A DNA stretch of 64,000 bases, from assembly GCA_902729315.2 (NCBI GenBank), contig LR746268.1, positions 2,597,501 through 2,661,500 on the forward strand. The letters are read 5' to 3'. Under the pieces are notes generated by a model. The model was not told the origin of the DNA. It saw only the letters and a program-made list of their open reading frames with translations, and made no database searches. Each line of letters opens with the position of its first letter. The first letter of the stretch is position 1. Both the position numbers and the translations under genes were made by a program. The stretch is from Spirodela intermedia (Eukaryota; Streptophyta; Magnoliopsida; Alismatales; Araceae). This document shows, one piece after another, positions 1 through 12,900 of the stretch.

Positions 1-370
1 TGAAACAAAAGATAGTTAGTGAGGTGTTCGCTCCGGTGAAAGTTTATCAAATCCTTTTTGGTACAGCAAAAGTCGCAAGGTGTCTAAAGATCAGACTGCC
101 CTCTTTAAAGTTCATTCATACTATTGTGATTTTAGTTTTTTCTGTGAAAACTCAGATCAATCTTCATTAGTCGACTATGGGCCATTAATATGTGACTAGG
201 AACTACGCTTCATCCAAATTATTCACTGACTAATCTTTCTAATACGTCCGAGCTCTCTACCTGCAGTTCTTTTCTTTCTGGTGTCTCAGTTATAATAGGG
301 TTTTTCGGAGTTTTTGGTTCAGTTCGAAGTTAAATCGTATGTGGAAACTCACATTAAATTCTTCTTGCAG
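1..370 (+). other. Intron (3' part) of the prolyl-tRNA synthetase gene
   Basis: This stretch precedes the first recognisable ProRS exon and ends in a pyrimidine-rich tract followed by the acceptor CTTCTTGCAG at 361-370. No earlier ProRS exon could be recognised in it, so the preceding donor probably lies outside the window. The translation shows no other gene. Confidence 0.7.
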
Positions 371-3300
371 ATTGGTGTAATGGTAATGGTTCATGGAGAT
401 GACAAAGGCCTTGTCTTACCTCCTAAAGTGGCAGCTGTCCAAGCCATTGTGATCCCAGTGCCGTACAAGGATGCAGATACACAAGGCATATTCAATGCCT
501 GCTCTTCAACAGTGAGCTTACTTAGTGCTGCAGGATTGCGAGTTGAGGCTGATTTAAGGGATAATTATTCTCCTGGTTGGAAATATTCTCATTGGGAAAT
601 GAAAGGTGTTCCATTAAGAATTGAAATCGGCCCTAAAGACTTGGCCAATAAACAGGTAGTCTCGCTTTTCTGAGCAAAATATCAATTAAATATTATGATG
701 TTTCCTTCATGTGTCAAGGAGATCGGAGTGAAAATAGGTGGCTGGAATTGTAGTCTCATTTTTCCTGTTGAAAAATTAGCTTTCATGTAAAATAATACCA
801 AATTCTCATACTTGTCAAACGTCAGCATAGTGGAAACTATAAAATAACATCTGGATATGTCATTTATCATAGACAAAGTTTAAGGTGTACTATTTCTTGT
901 TATTATTCATTTTATTGAGGAATTATTGACCGGGAAAGTTGTTATATTGGAATCTCATTTTACAATATCTGTCACGTTTCTTCACACCTCGCTTCTTTTG
1001 TTTTGTGTTTCTCTCTTGTTACTGTATTGGGGTTAATTTCGTTTGTTACACGAGATCAAAATAATTTTTTTCTGTCTTCTTCAGGTTGAATGTTCGACCA
1101 TCTCTCTGAAATATGATTTGTTTTTCGTTGATTTTACAGGTACGTGTTGTTCGACGTGATGATGGTAGTAAGCAGGATATAGCTATGGACAATTTAGTTG
1201 AGCAAGTCAAGAAAATCTTGGAGAACATCCATGAGAGTCTGTTTAACAAAGCAAAGGAAAAGAGGGATGATTGTATTCAGAAGGTTCATACATGGGATGA
1301 ATTTGCGGTTGCTCTCAATGATAAGAAAATGATCCTGGCTCCATGGTGTGATGAGGAGGTATCTAACTTCTTTTAGTCCATTGTTCTGCCATCTTTTTTT
1401 GACGGCTCTTCCTGAGTGAAAACTAGCATAAATATAGCTACACCATATTCTCCTCGGCTTTATTATTATTAGAATGTTTTTTCTTAACTGTCTTAATAGG
1501 TGTATGTACGAGTGCTCCTAGTGTGATACGACACGAATCTAGTTAATCGTTTTAAATATGCTTGAAGGGTAATATGCGAGGTTGTGATGATTACTTTCTG
1601 TCAACATGTTTTTGTGCTTAAATTGTCTGTTGACTGATAGCCGAATTGGCATATTATGGAATGTATTGCTTCATCCCATAGAATAAGACACCTGTCATGG
1701 CCTGATTGCCTACTCATCAACAATATGATCCCTGCCCTTTTACTTTCTTGTTTGCTTGTTTTTCTTTCATGCTGCTAAAATTATCTAAATCAGAGGACTG
1801 ACATGATATATGAGCATCGAAGGGCAAAGCATGCACGGAAGTTCAAATCCCTCTATATTCTCTATTGTTCTCCAGAAAAAAGAAAAAAACACAACTCATT
1901 TTTTGTTATGGTTTTGGTTATGCTATCTTAGGAAGTAGAAAAAGATGTAAAAGCACGGACAAAGGGTGAAATGGGAGCAGCAAAGTCGCTGTGCACCCCA
2001 TTTGATCAGCCAGAACTTCCTGAAGGTAAATCATATCCTCTCTTTTATTTTTGCATGCTATTCTTGTAAATAGCTATAACTTTCTTACAATATGCACGTT
2101 GATAATCATTCAAACACGCGGGCTTTTTTTTTTTTAGCTTAATCTTTCGTTTACTAGCTATTCTTGTTAAGAGGTAAATCATTCTTATGTATGATATTAA
2201 ATAGGCTGAATCTATTGCGGAGAAAGATTGGGTTTTGTGGAAAAGAAGGATATTTCACTGTACATGAAACGTAGATTGCAAACAAAATATCTACCATGCA
2301 AAGATTGTGAATGATTCAGATGCTTGGCGTTATATCGGTGGCTATTATCCGCAGATGCGCTTTAGGTTTTCTCTGTTTGGGAGGGTTGAAATGAAAATAA
2401 GTTGGATAAGTATAATAGCTGAAGGTAGAAATAACCCGGTAAGGGGATCAATCATTTGCTTTTAAATTGTTTTATCAGAGAAGAATCGTTCTTATGTGGA
2501 CTAGCTGATACTTATTCTTTGTTTCTCCCAAGTAATTCCCAACTTGAACCTCTCACTAGAGCGAGGCTGAGATCGTTCGCACCCTCTTTTTTTAAGATCA
2601 TGGGGGATGGATCGTGCTAATCGTCGAAGTTTGTATTGCGATCAGGATTGCACAGCGGACAGTATTCCATTCGGTGTTTGAGCTTTTAATGATCGGATTT
2701 CAAGTAGCAGAATCTGATTTTATTGGAATTGCTCTTAGTAAGAATATAGTGAGATGGGCCTAATTGCTAGCCAGACTGGGAGTCAGAGATCTTTTGATTG
2801 AGATCAGATATTTCCTCAATCGTTGACACTTGATGCCAGATATTTGTGAGGGGACAAAACTGGAGGCATTTGCAAATCAACCTGAATAAGAATTGAACCA
2901 GGTGGCCGAATTAATTAAATCGTGAGACGTCCAACCCTGGACAGGGTTGCCCTGCGCTCCTATCTCGAAGGGGCACTTCGTCTGGCGTAATGGGGACGGA
3001 CCTCATGATGGCTGGACTTGACGAAAATCTGTTTCTGTTTGTGTTTGATCTTGTTTCTCTCTTCAGTTTCGGTCTTCTCTCTTCTCTGTCATGTTCTGCG
3101 GATCAGAGGGGTTCTCTTTCGACGATTCTTTTGTGCGGTTATTGACATTTCAGTCAAAGTTGACTTTGGGTGATATGCTTGCTGGACTTGACGAAAATAT
3201 GCTTCTGTTTGTGTTTGACCTTGTTTCTCTCTTCAGTTTCGGTCTTCTCTCTTCTCTGTCATGTTCTGCGGATCAGAGGCGTTCTCTTTCGACAATTCTT

Positions 3301-3475
3301 TTGTGCGGTTATTGACATTTCAAGCAAAGTTGACTTTGGCTGATATGCCAGCTAGGAAAAAAAGTAGTTTTAAGATAACATATTCTCACTCCAAACCGCC
3401 TCCTATGCAGGGACCCTCTGCTTTGCTTCCGGAAAGCCTGCCAAGAAGTGGACCTACTGGGGTCGTAGTTATTGA
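371..3475 (+). CDS. ProRS: Cytosolic proline--tRNA ligase, C-terminal part (5' end outside window)
   Basis: Class II aminoacyl-tRNA synthetase that charges tRNA-Pro in the cytosol. Four exons are visible: 371-655, 1140-1358, 1932-2025 and 3411-3475, giving 220 residues in one frame with GT-AG junctions. The first exon opens with the motif-3-like catalytic segment IGVMVMVHGDDKGLVLPPKV, then enters the anticodon-binding domain (DADTQGIFNACSSTV; GLRVEADLRDNYSPGWKYSH). Exon 2 (VRVVRRDDGSKQ) and exon 3 (EVEKDVKARTKGEMGAAKS) continue the domain typical of eukaryotic/archaeal-type ProRS. The last exon supplies the conserved end KPAKKWTYWGRSY and a TGA stop; the Gly codon joining exons 3 and 4 is split 1+2. 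The 1.4-kb last intron holds a 170-bp tandem duplication. Family identity is certain from these motifs. Cytosolic rather than organellar is inferred, because organellar ProRS is of the bacterial type. Confidence 0.96.
3011..3350 (+). repeat. 170-bp tandem duplication inside the last ProRS intron
   Basis: Two head-to-tail copies, 3011-3180 and 3181-3350, both begin GCTGGACTTGACGAAAAT and share the segment TTCTGCGGATCAGAGG. By eye they differ at about ten positions, so the duplication is fairly recent. Both copies read as open frames by chance in places, but neither matches ProRS, and the real exon 4 starts 60 bases downstream. They are intronic. Confidence 0.88.
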
Positions 3476-6400
3476 GCTGTTTTCCTCCATGGATGTGGTG
3501 ATTCCTCTCCCAGTCCAATGGGTCAACGTGATAACTGGGTATGCCAACCTTTGTGTTCTCTAACTGTTGATTTTTCTGAGTCGAATGACTCATTGTTTGG
3601 ATTTGGAACTAATTTTTGACGGAATTCATGCAGTGAAAAGATTTGAATTAAAGAGCTAGTATATTTTCGTCAAATCCTTGGGAAATACTACATGTTTTAC
3701 TGAGATTCAACGTGGATATTTATCGTACTAAACTCTGTTCTATAAATCTTATGCATTAAATATAAATATATAATTAAGTTTATATCAAATAATACTGGAG
3801 AGGGCATTCTTATCTCAATTTAACTATATATCATCTTGGCATAATCCTTCTCTTATAAGACTGCGTTAGGGTCCTATTTGTTAGTGTATGATTCTCTGTA
3901 AGTCAATGTGGTTGATCCAATGTGAGAATATGATTCTCTTTCATTGCCCACCTTCAGCACCTCCCTTCTCCCTTGTGTGGTTCTTTTGCAATCTGCTTGG
4001 ATAGGGTAGCATGCCTTTCACCTTGGACTGCATTGAGTTAGCCTCTTGGGTCATCATTGAATTATTGAAATCTAGGTTATTGAAATCTAGGTCTTTTCTC
4101 AGTTATTTTTATGTGTTGGTAAATAAGTGCAAGTATAGGTATTATGAGTCCTATAACTATGATAAGTTAGATCAAGTTTGCATGCTTTGCATGGTCAGGT
4201 GAACTTTAAGAGGATCAAGCATTTGCTATTAAGATTAAATAACTCCTTTAATGGTTCAGTGGAAGTAATACCTTTAAATGACTTGCCAAAGTAAGCACCA
4301 AGATTCCACATGGTTGGATTTAAGTTTTTAAAACTGAGCTTTTCATAGACAAATTTGGATTTTGCTTAGTTATCACATACTCATTCAAACTTAGTAAATA
4401 TATACACAAGAAATAATCAAGCAAAGTGTTTGTTAAGTAAACAAAGAATTTTTGGCTGCAAGGTCGAAAATATAAAGTTTCAATATTTCCCCTTGGTTTG
4501 TGCTATGATTGAAGAAATTTAGAAATATACTTTTCTTGTAAAATCCAAGCAACTATATAAAAAATATAATAATATCATATACTAAGATATATAGATTCAC
4601 ATATACGATATTAAAATAGTAGAAGTCTATATATTGGCTCGTCAACATAAATATTGTATACTTTACAATACAAGTTTGGTGTAGAACATGAAAACTTCAA
4701 TACTCAAATCATTTACCCTTGATGAGGAGGCTCTTGAATCCACAAGAGTGATGTTTGAATTCACAAATCGTGTGTGTGTGTGAGAGAGAGAGAGAGAGCG
4801 AGAGAGAGAGAGAGAGAGAGAGTAACCTCGAAGAGGAAAAAGCTTGTATGAAAAAAGAATTATGGTAGGGTTACTATGCAGTGGCCTTTTAATGGACCTA
4901 AATTCAATTGGGATGGCCCTAAAAAGTTGGATCAGTTATAAAAATGCTTATAATATATTAAAAATGCTGTTAATAAAATTCAGAAATATATAAAAAATAA
5001 TAACGACACTAGTCCTTGATGTGTTTTACTATGGGCCTGATTTGATTTTTGGTTATCTCATCCTTATGGTCCATCCTTCACGCTTTGAAAATGTTTGGCA
5101 CATCAATTTCTAGCCATCTACATCTGGAAGTTTTCATCTTACTCTTTGTTGGATGTTCTCCTACATCAAAGTTTATATAAAAAATTATCATAGTGTGAAT
5201 TCATGTATTGGAATGCTGTAATTGACGTACTATGTTATTTGTGTATGGTTTCATATTTTTAATATATTAAAATCTTAAGCTTGAGATACTTCATTCATTC
5301 TAACATAATTTCATATGAAACTTGATATAATCTATTATTCTCAAACATAACTTATTGTGTTGTGATGAAGCTTGATATATTCCTTTGTTTTATAATATAA
5401 ATTCTCATTTAACAGCATAAAAAACTTCAATACGTATGATTATGTAATGCAACTTCTCTTGTACTTATGTGAAGCTAGGTATTGTCGTAAATTCTTGTAA
5501 ACTGAAATGAGGCTTATTATATTTTTTCATAATGCACATAATTTCTGATGTGTTGACATGAATTTTAGCATATATAGCAGAAATTTAGAAGAATCTAAAC
5601 CAAAAAAATTAGAACACTATACTTTGTAGGAAAATAATTTTACTTTGGGTAGTTACATTACACCTTTTTCATGCTTGTCAAAGCACCTATGTTATATATA
5701 TTTAGTTTCATATGTTATGGCATTTGATATTTAGTAAGTAATAATGTTATCAAATTTATTATCTTGATTAATTAACACATAATGTACCAAGTTGCATTTT
5801 AGTGGGTTTTAAGTCGATTTATGATGTATTTTCAGATTTTAAGCCAACGTATTACAAGTTTTAAGAGGAAGTTTCCATCAATTTTGACTATTTAACTTTT
5901 ATTGAATATGCCATCATCAAAATGTTGGACATCATGAAACTCTTTGCTTTGATCTTGATGATGTTAGAAGTTTCATGTCTATTGATAATGCTTAATGTAT
6001 TATCATATGTTGAGTGTAATTCTCTTAATTTGATAGTTTTAATTTAGATTTTATCACTTATCTTGAAAATATCAGACTATATGTAATAGAAAGAATAAAT
6101 GATTTAATTAAGTAGCTTATTTTAATGGTTTAAATAATAAATTGGAAAAATCTTCCAAGGTTTTAATCAAGAAGCTGATTGAGGATTAATATATTCCTAA
6201 TTGATTGTTACAATGTCTTTGAATAATTAATGTAGTATTTATTTAAATAATTTTTGGAATGAAGGGATTGTTGAACTTTTCTAGTCGTCTCAACTAATGA
6301 TTTTAAATTGCTAGAGAAACATATATTAGAATTTAACACTACACATGAAAATTGTAATTGTCTTGATGAAAAATACATAACATTTGGATTATAAGTAATT

Positions 6401-9300
6401 AAATTAAACATTTTTAATTTTTAATTTATACTTTGTTATGAATTATGTCCTAAGTTATCAATTTGAAATTAAAACTGCATTACTCAAGTTGAATTATGTC
6501 CTAAAATATAGTTCACAATCAGGAATATGGTGAGTTGGAGCTTTCAAGCTAGTTGGAGGATGACCATTACCTTGTAGGCAAGGGTGACATGATAGTTCAA
6601 TTAGTGTTTGGAGATTGACATATAACTTCTAAAGTAATATTGAAGCATTAATAATTATCTAGGAATAAATCCAGGAATCTAGTAACTTGTTTTTTCTCAA
6701 AAGTTTATCTAAGCAACTAGACGGGGGAGTTACTGTTGGCCAATTGAGTTTACCAACTATGCAAACTAAAAAAAATGAAAATAAGAACCAAAATTTCATA
6801 ATTGTTCATAAAATTGGGCAAACTCCAATCTCTAAAGATCGTGTCCTAAGGTGCTACTAACACTTTTTAGTGCAATTGACTAAACATAAATAATTAAGCA
6901 AGCTTCCATTAGACTTAACAACTCTAGTTGACCAAAGCATTCTATGAAATGCATTTTAATTTTATAATTGTACAATGCCTAATCAGATGATGCTCAACTA
7001 ACCTTTTCTAAGTTTACATCTTTACATTAGCTTAAGCACGTGAAGTATTAAAATACACTTATCAAATAATAGAACGAAGTTCCTTTAATTTTATGATACC
7101 TTTCACTAAGTGTAGATGTAATTCCCATAGATTCTTTGTTCCATAACTTTCAATATATGAGAATGATGGAAAATTGTAAATTTTGGAGTGACATCTTGAA
7201 TGTTGGAGGGTTTAATAATTTTATAGAATAAATTTCTCCAATTTTGATCATGAATCATTTTAAAATAACTATTTCTAGTGGTTGTTTTAATGACGATTTA
7301 CAGGCTAACTGATAACTAGTCCACAATACAACACTAATTGTCTTTTTAATATCTTCTTTATGCTAAGTGAGCAGATTCATTATTTAACTTACTTCTAACA
7401 AAGAAGTAAAATCATAAGAATTTCAAAAAATAAATCCCAAATACTTGACTTTTCCAATAGTTAGAATATAATGTTGTGTCTTGATTTGAGGTTGTGCAAA
7501 TATTTTGTGACATGAAATTTCTATTATAGTATTGTATTTTCTCTTGGCTATCAGAAGTGTTGAGACTCTTTGTACTGAATAAGTTGACTCACTTTATTTG
7601 TGTGGCATCTTGGTGAAGTGAGTCAACTGAAAATATAAAAGCCCTCCATCATTTTTATTGTGAAAATTATTATTACAAAGTGATATGACTTTTCTTACCA
7701 AGTGTGCTAGTCACTATGATTGTAAAAACTTTTAATACCAAATGAGGAGGCTCCCCTTTCATGAATAGGAAAACAAACAAAAGTTTGCACATAGCCTCCA
7801 AATCACATGAGGTTTGTTGGTAAAATAGTTAGTTATTCTTGCTAATAATAAGGCAATGTGATTGAAAAGGAGTGACTCAGCAAACCTCATATGAAGAATG
7901 TTCATTAATGTTACTAGCTAGGTAAATGAGTTCACTCATGATATTTGAAGAGTGCTTAATATTGTTAGTGATCAAATGAGTTGACTCACCAGATATAAAT
8001 AAGACTCAACCACTACTGATGACAAAGATATCATTGGATGTAGGTTAACCAGCTTGACAAGACACGCCTTACCTATAATGAACTAAGTAACTATAGGTGT
8101 AAAATAATATTTTAAGTCACAACTTATAGTATCCTTTAAAGCCAACATATTGAAAGTGTTAGATCAACCCAACTAGCTGATACTGAGCTTGTCTTTGATA
8201 GATTTTAGAGATTAGTATGCAATCTCTAGAGCAATAGGCCAACAACTTATGCACCTTGAATATGTGAAAGTACAATTGTCAAATGATAGAAAAAATTATC
8301 TCTTGAAGTATGGATGCATGAGCCCATGGTGCACGAATTATTTTTGGTGTGAAACCACTTTAAATGCTTGGAAATGATTTGAAAATTTTATTCTAAGAGT
8401 GTAAAATCCTTTGTAAGAAACTCTTCTTCTTGATTGTTGGACCTTTAACCTTAAAAATACTCAATTTTCAATAGTCACTCCACTGACTATTCACCAACAA
8501 CTAGTCATCTATACTATAACACTTTTTTTTTTTTAATGTCAATTTGTTTCGTAGTGTTGATGCTTACCATGTACTAATTGGATTCACTTCTTGAATCATA
8601 GATAACACATCTTAAATGCTTTATATTTTCTCAAACATTCTAATAAATTAAAAATAAAATATTTATGTGTTATACAAATATTATAGTATGTTTCTAGTAG
8701 AAAGTTACTCTTATACCCCTATATTGTCTTATTTACAATTTGTTGTTACTTATCTTCCTAAGTGAGTTGACTCCATGTGAGTAGTATCTTAGTTACTTTT
8801 AGCATTAAGACATTTTCTCCACTAAGTGGGTTGACAAAGTTAGACATATTATTATTAAAACTTCAATCAATAAGGGAATCTACTGACATATTACAAAGAA
8901 GTAAGGACAAACTTTGAAAGTAATAAATCTAAAACACTATTTCTTTTCAGACGTTAAAATATGATATTTCAAGTTGATAAAATATAGTAGAATCATATTG
9001 GCAATGTAAAATTAACTTTATACTCCCATATAATGTTCTTCATTATTGAGTGTATAAACTTATTTTTTCTAGTGAGTCAACTCTTTTTTCGGAAATTAAA
9101 AAGGATAACAGGTTATGCATACAATCTACAGCTTATTTTCCATATATTTTTAAACACTAAATAGAAAATTTGGCGATATAAAATGATCATATTACCCTTA
9201 CATGCATGTTACTAACATCAAAATTAGAAAAGCTTCAAAAGTTAATAGCTTCATCCTACAAAAGCTGTTAGGCATTCTTCCTTCGCTTACATCGTGGGGA
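3476..9300. other. AT-rich intergenic region, no gene recognised
   Basis: The first few hundred bases after the ProRS stop are presumably its 3' UTR and terminator. The rest is strongly AT-rich with stops in all frames. I see only a TG/GA microsatellite near 4770-4822 and, from about 7.58 to 9.09 kb, a recurring near-palindromic motif around GTGAGTCAAC that suggests old long-terminal-repeat debris. No protein domain could be read. Confidence 0.6.
4770..4822. repeat. Compound (TG)n(GA)n microsatellite
   Basis: A short TG run is followed directly by a GA run with a single CG interruption near 4800. It lies in intergenic DNA with no gene nearby. Confidence 0.95.
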
Positions 9301-10002
9301 GAGAGAGAGAGAGAGAGATGGGAACCAGGACAACATGGTCTCTAGCAACGAATCTCCAGCCTTTTAAACGTGGAGATGGATGAGGAAATACGAAAGAAGG
9401 TCCGGGGAACATCCATCAATCATCATCAGCATCGTCATCACCGCCACCATTTCACGTTTAGCAGGTCGGAATCTCGTCGGTTGGCAACAAGTGACGGACC
9501 AAATCTCCGTTTTTAATCATTAATTATTTGGCCGCCGCGATCAACCGGCAAGTATTGTGGCACAAACACCCCCCCCCCCATCAAGAGCGTCATCGACCCA
9601 GGGAGAGCTCTACGGTGGCGCCACGTGGCATCATCAGGATGACCGAGTTCATCCCGGATAGGAGAAGGCAAGAAGGGCACTCCGGTGAACCCCTAAACCC
9701 ACCAAGGGTTTCAGAAAAAAAATCGATGTTTCTCGTTCTGTTTATCGCGGAAATAATAAAAGAAATAAAAAAGGGAAGAGCAGGTCGAAAATGCCGCGGC
9801 AAGTTCACGCTCACTACGAATTTTTTTTTTTTTTTTTCTCACAGACACTGTAATTGCACACAGGAAGGAATAAAGAATTGGACATAATAGGAAAGAAAAA
9901 TTAACGATCACTAACCCCTCCGGCCCGCCGTCGGTGAGAGAACATTCATCCGGAGGAGGGTGGGGTCAATGCCGACATCACTTTCCAGGTGAGGACCCAC
10001 TC
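9301..10002. other. Downstream region of the BTB-TAZ gene
   Basis: Starts with a short GA run (9301-9318). The part next to 10003 is presumably the 3' UTR of the minus-strand BTB-TAZ gene. It includes homopolymer runs (C at about 9571-9579, T at about 9821-9837) and a G-box-like CCACGTGGCA at 9621-9630. Open frames here overlap on both strands and match nothing I recognise. Confidence 0.5.
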
Positions 10003-12098
10003 TTAGTTGGTCTTTCTTGCCAGAGCTGACATCACTTTCGCAGATACCACCTTCCTCACGAGCAGCCCCCACCTTGCGTCGTCGTCCCCCTTCTTCCCCG
10101 TCTGCTGCTGCGTCCTCAGCTTGAACTGACTGCAGGGAGGAGCAGCGAAGGTGAGGGGAAATGAAGGAATGGAGGAGGAGCAGGTAGCTGCCAAGGGGGC
10201 AGTGTTGCTTCCAAAGCTTACTTGCAGAGGGGGACGCGGCAGGGCTCGGGCTGGTCGCAGACGGAGGCGTGGAGGCGGAGGATCTGCCACATGCGCTTGC
10301 ACTGTGCGCAGCCGCCGCCAGTGGCCGTCGTCTTCTTCCTCTCGCAGGTGGCGAAGTGGCGGATCAGCCGCTGCAGCCCCTGGCAGGTGCGGAACCAGGG
10401 GCAGGGCCCCCTGCTCCGGCATGGCCGGTCGCCGTCGTGGGGGCCCACCTCCGTGCACCCCTCAGTGCAGATGTGGCGCAGGCACTCCATCGCCTCGCTC
10501 AGCTGCAGGTACACGCTCTGCGCCTTCCTGTTCCTCGCCCTCCTCTTCTCCCTCTGCAGGGGGCAATCAGATCAGAGGATGATACCCCGCAGATGTGAGG
10601 GAAGGAATCGAATGGTGGGAAGTCGTCGTCGCCGGTGAGGGTTACCAGGTCGATCTCGTGAAGGGCCTGGAGGATCTCGAGCTCCAGCCAGGGGTCGTTG
10701 GCCTGTAGGAATCGCCATCCCTCGGTCTTCTCGACGGCGGCGAAGTCGGCGGCGAGCAGCTTCATGCACCGCACGTAGAGCCGCGGGGCGTCGCAGAGCC
10801 GCGCCAGCTGGAGGGCGTCGACCACCGTCTCGGCGTCGAGCCGGTCCACAAGGGACCCCACGCAGGCGCGCTTCAGGCGGGGCAGCTGGTAGACGTGGGA
10901 CAGCGCCAGGAGGTGCATCGCATACCGCTCCATCTCCTCGCTGGTGCACCTGCAGCGGCCCACATCTCCCCACCATCAGCGCCGGCAGAGGATTCCTATC
11001 ATCGGCATCTGGAGGACGAGCCCTCCACACATCAGACGCTAGCGTCTTTGGGAAGCGGAGATCTCTGTGGGGAATAGGAAAACGGAAGAAGGGATATGTG
11101 GATGGGCAATTGGGAGATGCAGGTAACTAGTCTCCGGGGTCGAAGACGAGAAGAGAGATCATATGTTCCTTCTATCAGCGAAACCAGGACGAACGCTTGC
11201 GAGGTTTCCTTTCTCTTCCGTGGAAGCGACGGACAGACCGGATCTGACCCCGGCATCGGTTAGAAGAAATCGTTCTACCGAATTGAATAGGACAGTCGCA
11301 GACGTTAACCGGCGACCGAGCTTCACGCGGAGGGACGAGGGAGAAGAAGTCGGACCTGGTCTCGTAGAGGTATCTGATGAAGGCCGAGACGGCGTCGCAG
11401 GGGACACCGAGGATGGGAACCGCCGGAGGCGCTTTGTCTGAGTTCCCAACCCTGCGCCGCCGGTCAAAGAGCGCGGCCTCCAACACCGGAGACGCCATCG
11501 CCTGCAAAGAGTTGAGGTCGAGACGGTGAGAAGCCGAGAACAGAGTTAGGAGTACCGACAAAAAAGAAGAAGAATAAGCGACGAAACCATCCGCAGGGAG
11601 AATCTGCAGTACAGCCCTCCTGCTCGCCTACTCCGGTCCACACATCAAGAGGCGGAAATCTCTGAATGAATGGACACGGAGCCGGCAACCAGAAAGTTTC
11701 CTACGCTACCACCACTTCTACTTCCCTTCATCCAGGAGCAAGCAACGGAGGAAACCGAATCAAGAGATGCAAAGTACAGACAGATCTCGAGGCGAGAGCA
11801 TCCCCTCCCCTCCCTTCCCACCTCCATCCTTGCCATCATCAGGAAGCGGAGAAATCGAGGAGGAACGACGCAGAGGAAGACGACGACGACTAACCAGCAC
11901 GCTGGAGTGGACGGGGATGCTCCGGCCACCAGAGGTGACCACGCGAGCATCGGGAGCTGTGTTTCCTCGGGTCGAGAAGTATCCCCCATCGCCGACGCCG
12001 TAGCCGCCGCAGTCGCCGGCGAAATTCCTGCCGGTAACCGTCAGCGCGGACTCGTGAAGCCCCCCGGCGCCGGCGAACCTCGCTGCCTCTTGCACCAT
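10003..12098 (-). CDS. BTB/POZ and TAZ domain-containing protein (BT family), complete, five exons
   Basis: Land-plant BT proteins act as adaptors for CUL3 ubiquitin ligases and bind bromodomain proteins and calmodulin. Exons on the minus strand: 12098-11895, 11501-11356, 10949-10646, 10553-10222 and 10129-10003, totalling 370 aa plus a TAA stop. The N-terminal half is a BTB/POZ domain (DARVVTSGGRSIPVHSSVL, ASPVLEAALFDRR, VSAFIRYLYETRCTSEEME). Next comes a BACK-like helical part (HLLALSHVYQLPRLKRACV, DPWLELEILQALHEIDL). A TAZ zinc finger follows, with its Cys/His pattern at about residues 240-328 (ECLRHICTEGC, CPWFRTCQGLQRLIRHFATC, GGGCAQCKRMWQILRLH, VCDQPEPCRVPLC). The tail RWGLLVRKVVSAKVMSALAR resembles the family's C-terminal calmodulin-binding helix. 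The ATG at 12098 is the only one between the TATA box and the BTB domain. The length fits the family (about 360-380 aa). Coding DNA is GC-rich, unlike its flanks. Confidence 0.95.
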
Positions 12099-12198
12099 CG
12101 CCACGATCTCCACCTCCGACGAAGCCAAAGCTGTCGGCTGCCTCCACAGAGCCTCCCACAGACGACCGTTCTTCTGCGAACTCTGCCACGAGCGACAG

Positions 12199-12210
12199 CT
12201 ATATATAGAG
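12199..12210 (-). promoter_or_regulatory. TATA box of the BTB-TAZ gene
   Basis: On the minus strand this reads CTCTATATATAG, about 100 bases upstream of the start codon at 12098. That is a typical position for a TATA box with a short 5' leader. Confidence 0.7.
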
Positions 12211-12349
12211 GAACCGCGCCCCCCCCCGCCGCGGGCAGGACGGATTAATTTTAATGACAAAATTAATAAAATATCAATAACTTTAATCAACAGTTAACAC
12301 CGAATTCAATGTAATTGTACATGTATCCTTTTCTCGAGGGTAAGGAAGT

Positions 12350-12900
12350 ATTTTTGTGATGCTTATTATAATTCCGTGGTGGGGACGTGACATGGAGGAT
12401 AAAGGCCTCCTAAGCTCGAGCCCAACGTCCCTTAGAGAGAGAAAAGGGCGGGAGAGAGAGAGAGAGAGAGAGAGCCAAGCTCACCGAGAGCCACAGGGCC
12501 AAAACCCCTTCCTGACGTGGCGTGCTCATCCTCATCCACCTCGGCGCCACAGTAGATATTTTTAGTGCGGCCTCCAGCTGTGAGAAGATAAGACTCTCAG
12601 CCACGTGGCAAGTCGTGTCATGTCCCGCCGCGCCCCTTGATGACGCGCCAGATTAGCTCAGAGTGAACAGCTGGGGCCCACAATAATATCTTGCCAGAAA
12701 ATCAGCCACCGGAGACATATCCCCTGGCCTGTCCGACAGCGTAGGCTTTGTTCTTCTTCTCCACGTGGCGGGCCCATCGCCGGCGCCGACATTGGATGAG
12801 TCCCCTGTCTGGTGGCGGCTTGCGAGTGGCCACGGTTTGGTCAACCGTCTCTCCGCCGGGTCAATTGATGGGTGGTCAAGTCTGAACGATGAACATGATT
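12350..12900 (-). promoter_or_regulatory. Upstream region of the BTB-TAZ gene with G-box/ABRE-type sites
   Basis: Contains two perfect palindromic G-boxes in the context CCACGTGGC (12601-12610 and 12761-12770) and a TGACGTGG site at 12512-12519. It also has a GATAAG I-box-like site near 12585 and a GA run around 12447-12474. Such sites are bound by bZIP and bHLH factors in light and ABA responses. Regulation of this gene by those signals is inferred, not shown. Confidence 0.5.
12447..12474. repeat. (GA)n microsatellite in the BTB-TAZ upstream region
   Basis: A nearly pure GA run preceded by an interrupted GA-rich segment; it is part of a window-wide excess of GA/CT runs near genes. Confidence 0.9.

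Noticed and set aside
3091-3563. Open frames across the ProRS last intron and exon
   Set aside because: They arise from the 170-bp intronic duplication and are in a different frame from the true last exon, which reads KPAKKWTYWGRSY.
10151-11441. Several long plus-strand open frames opposite the BTB-TAZ exons
   Set aside because: They are antisense shadows of GC-rich coding DNA; the minus strand gives a full BTB-TAZ protein with consistent splice sites.
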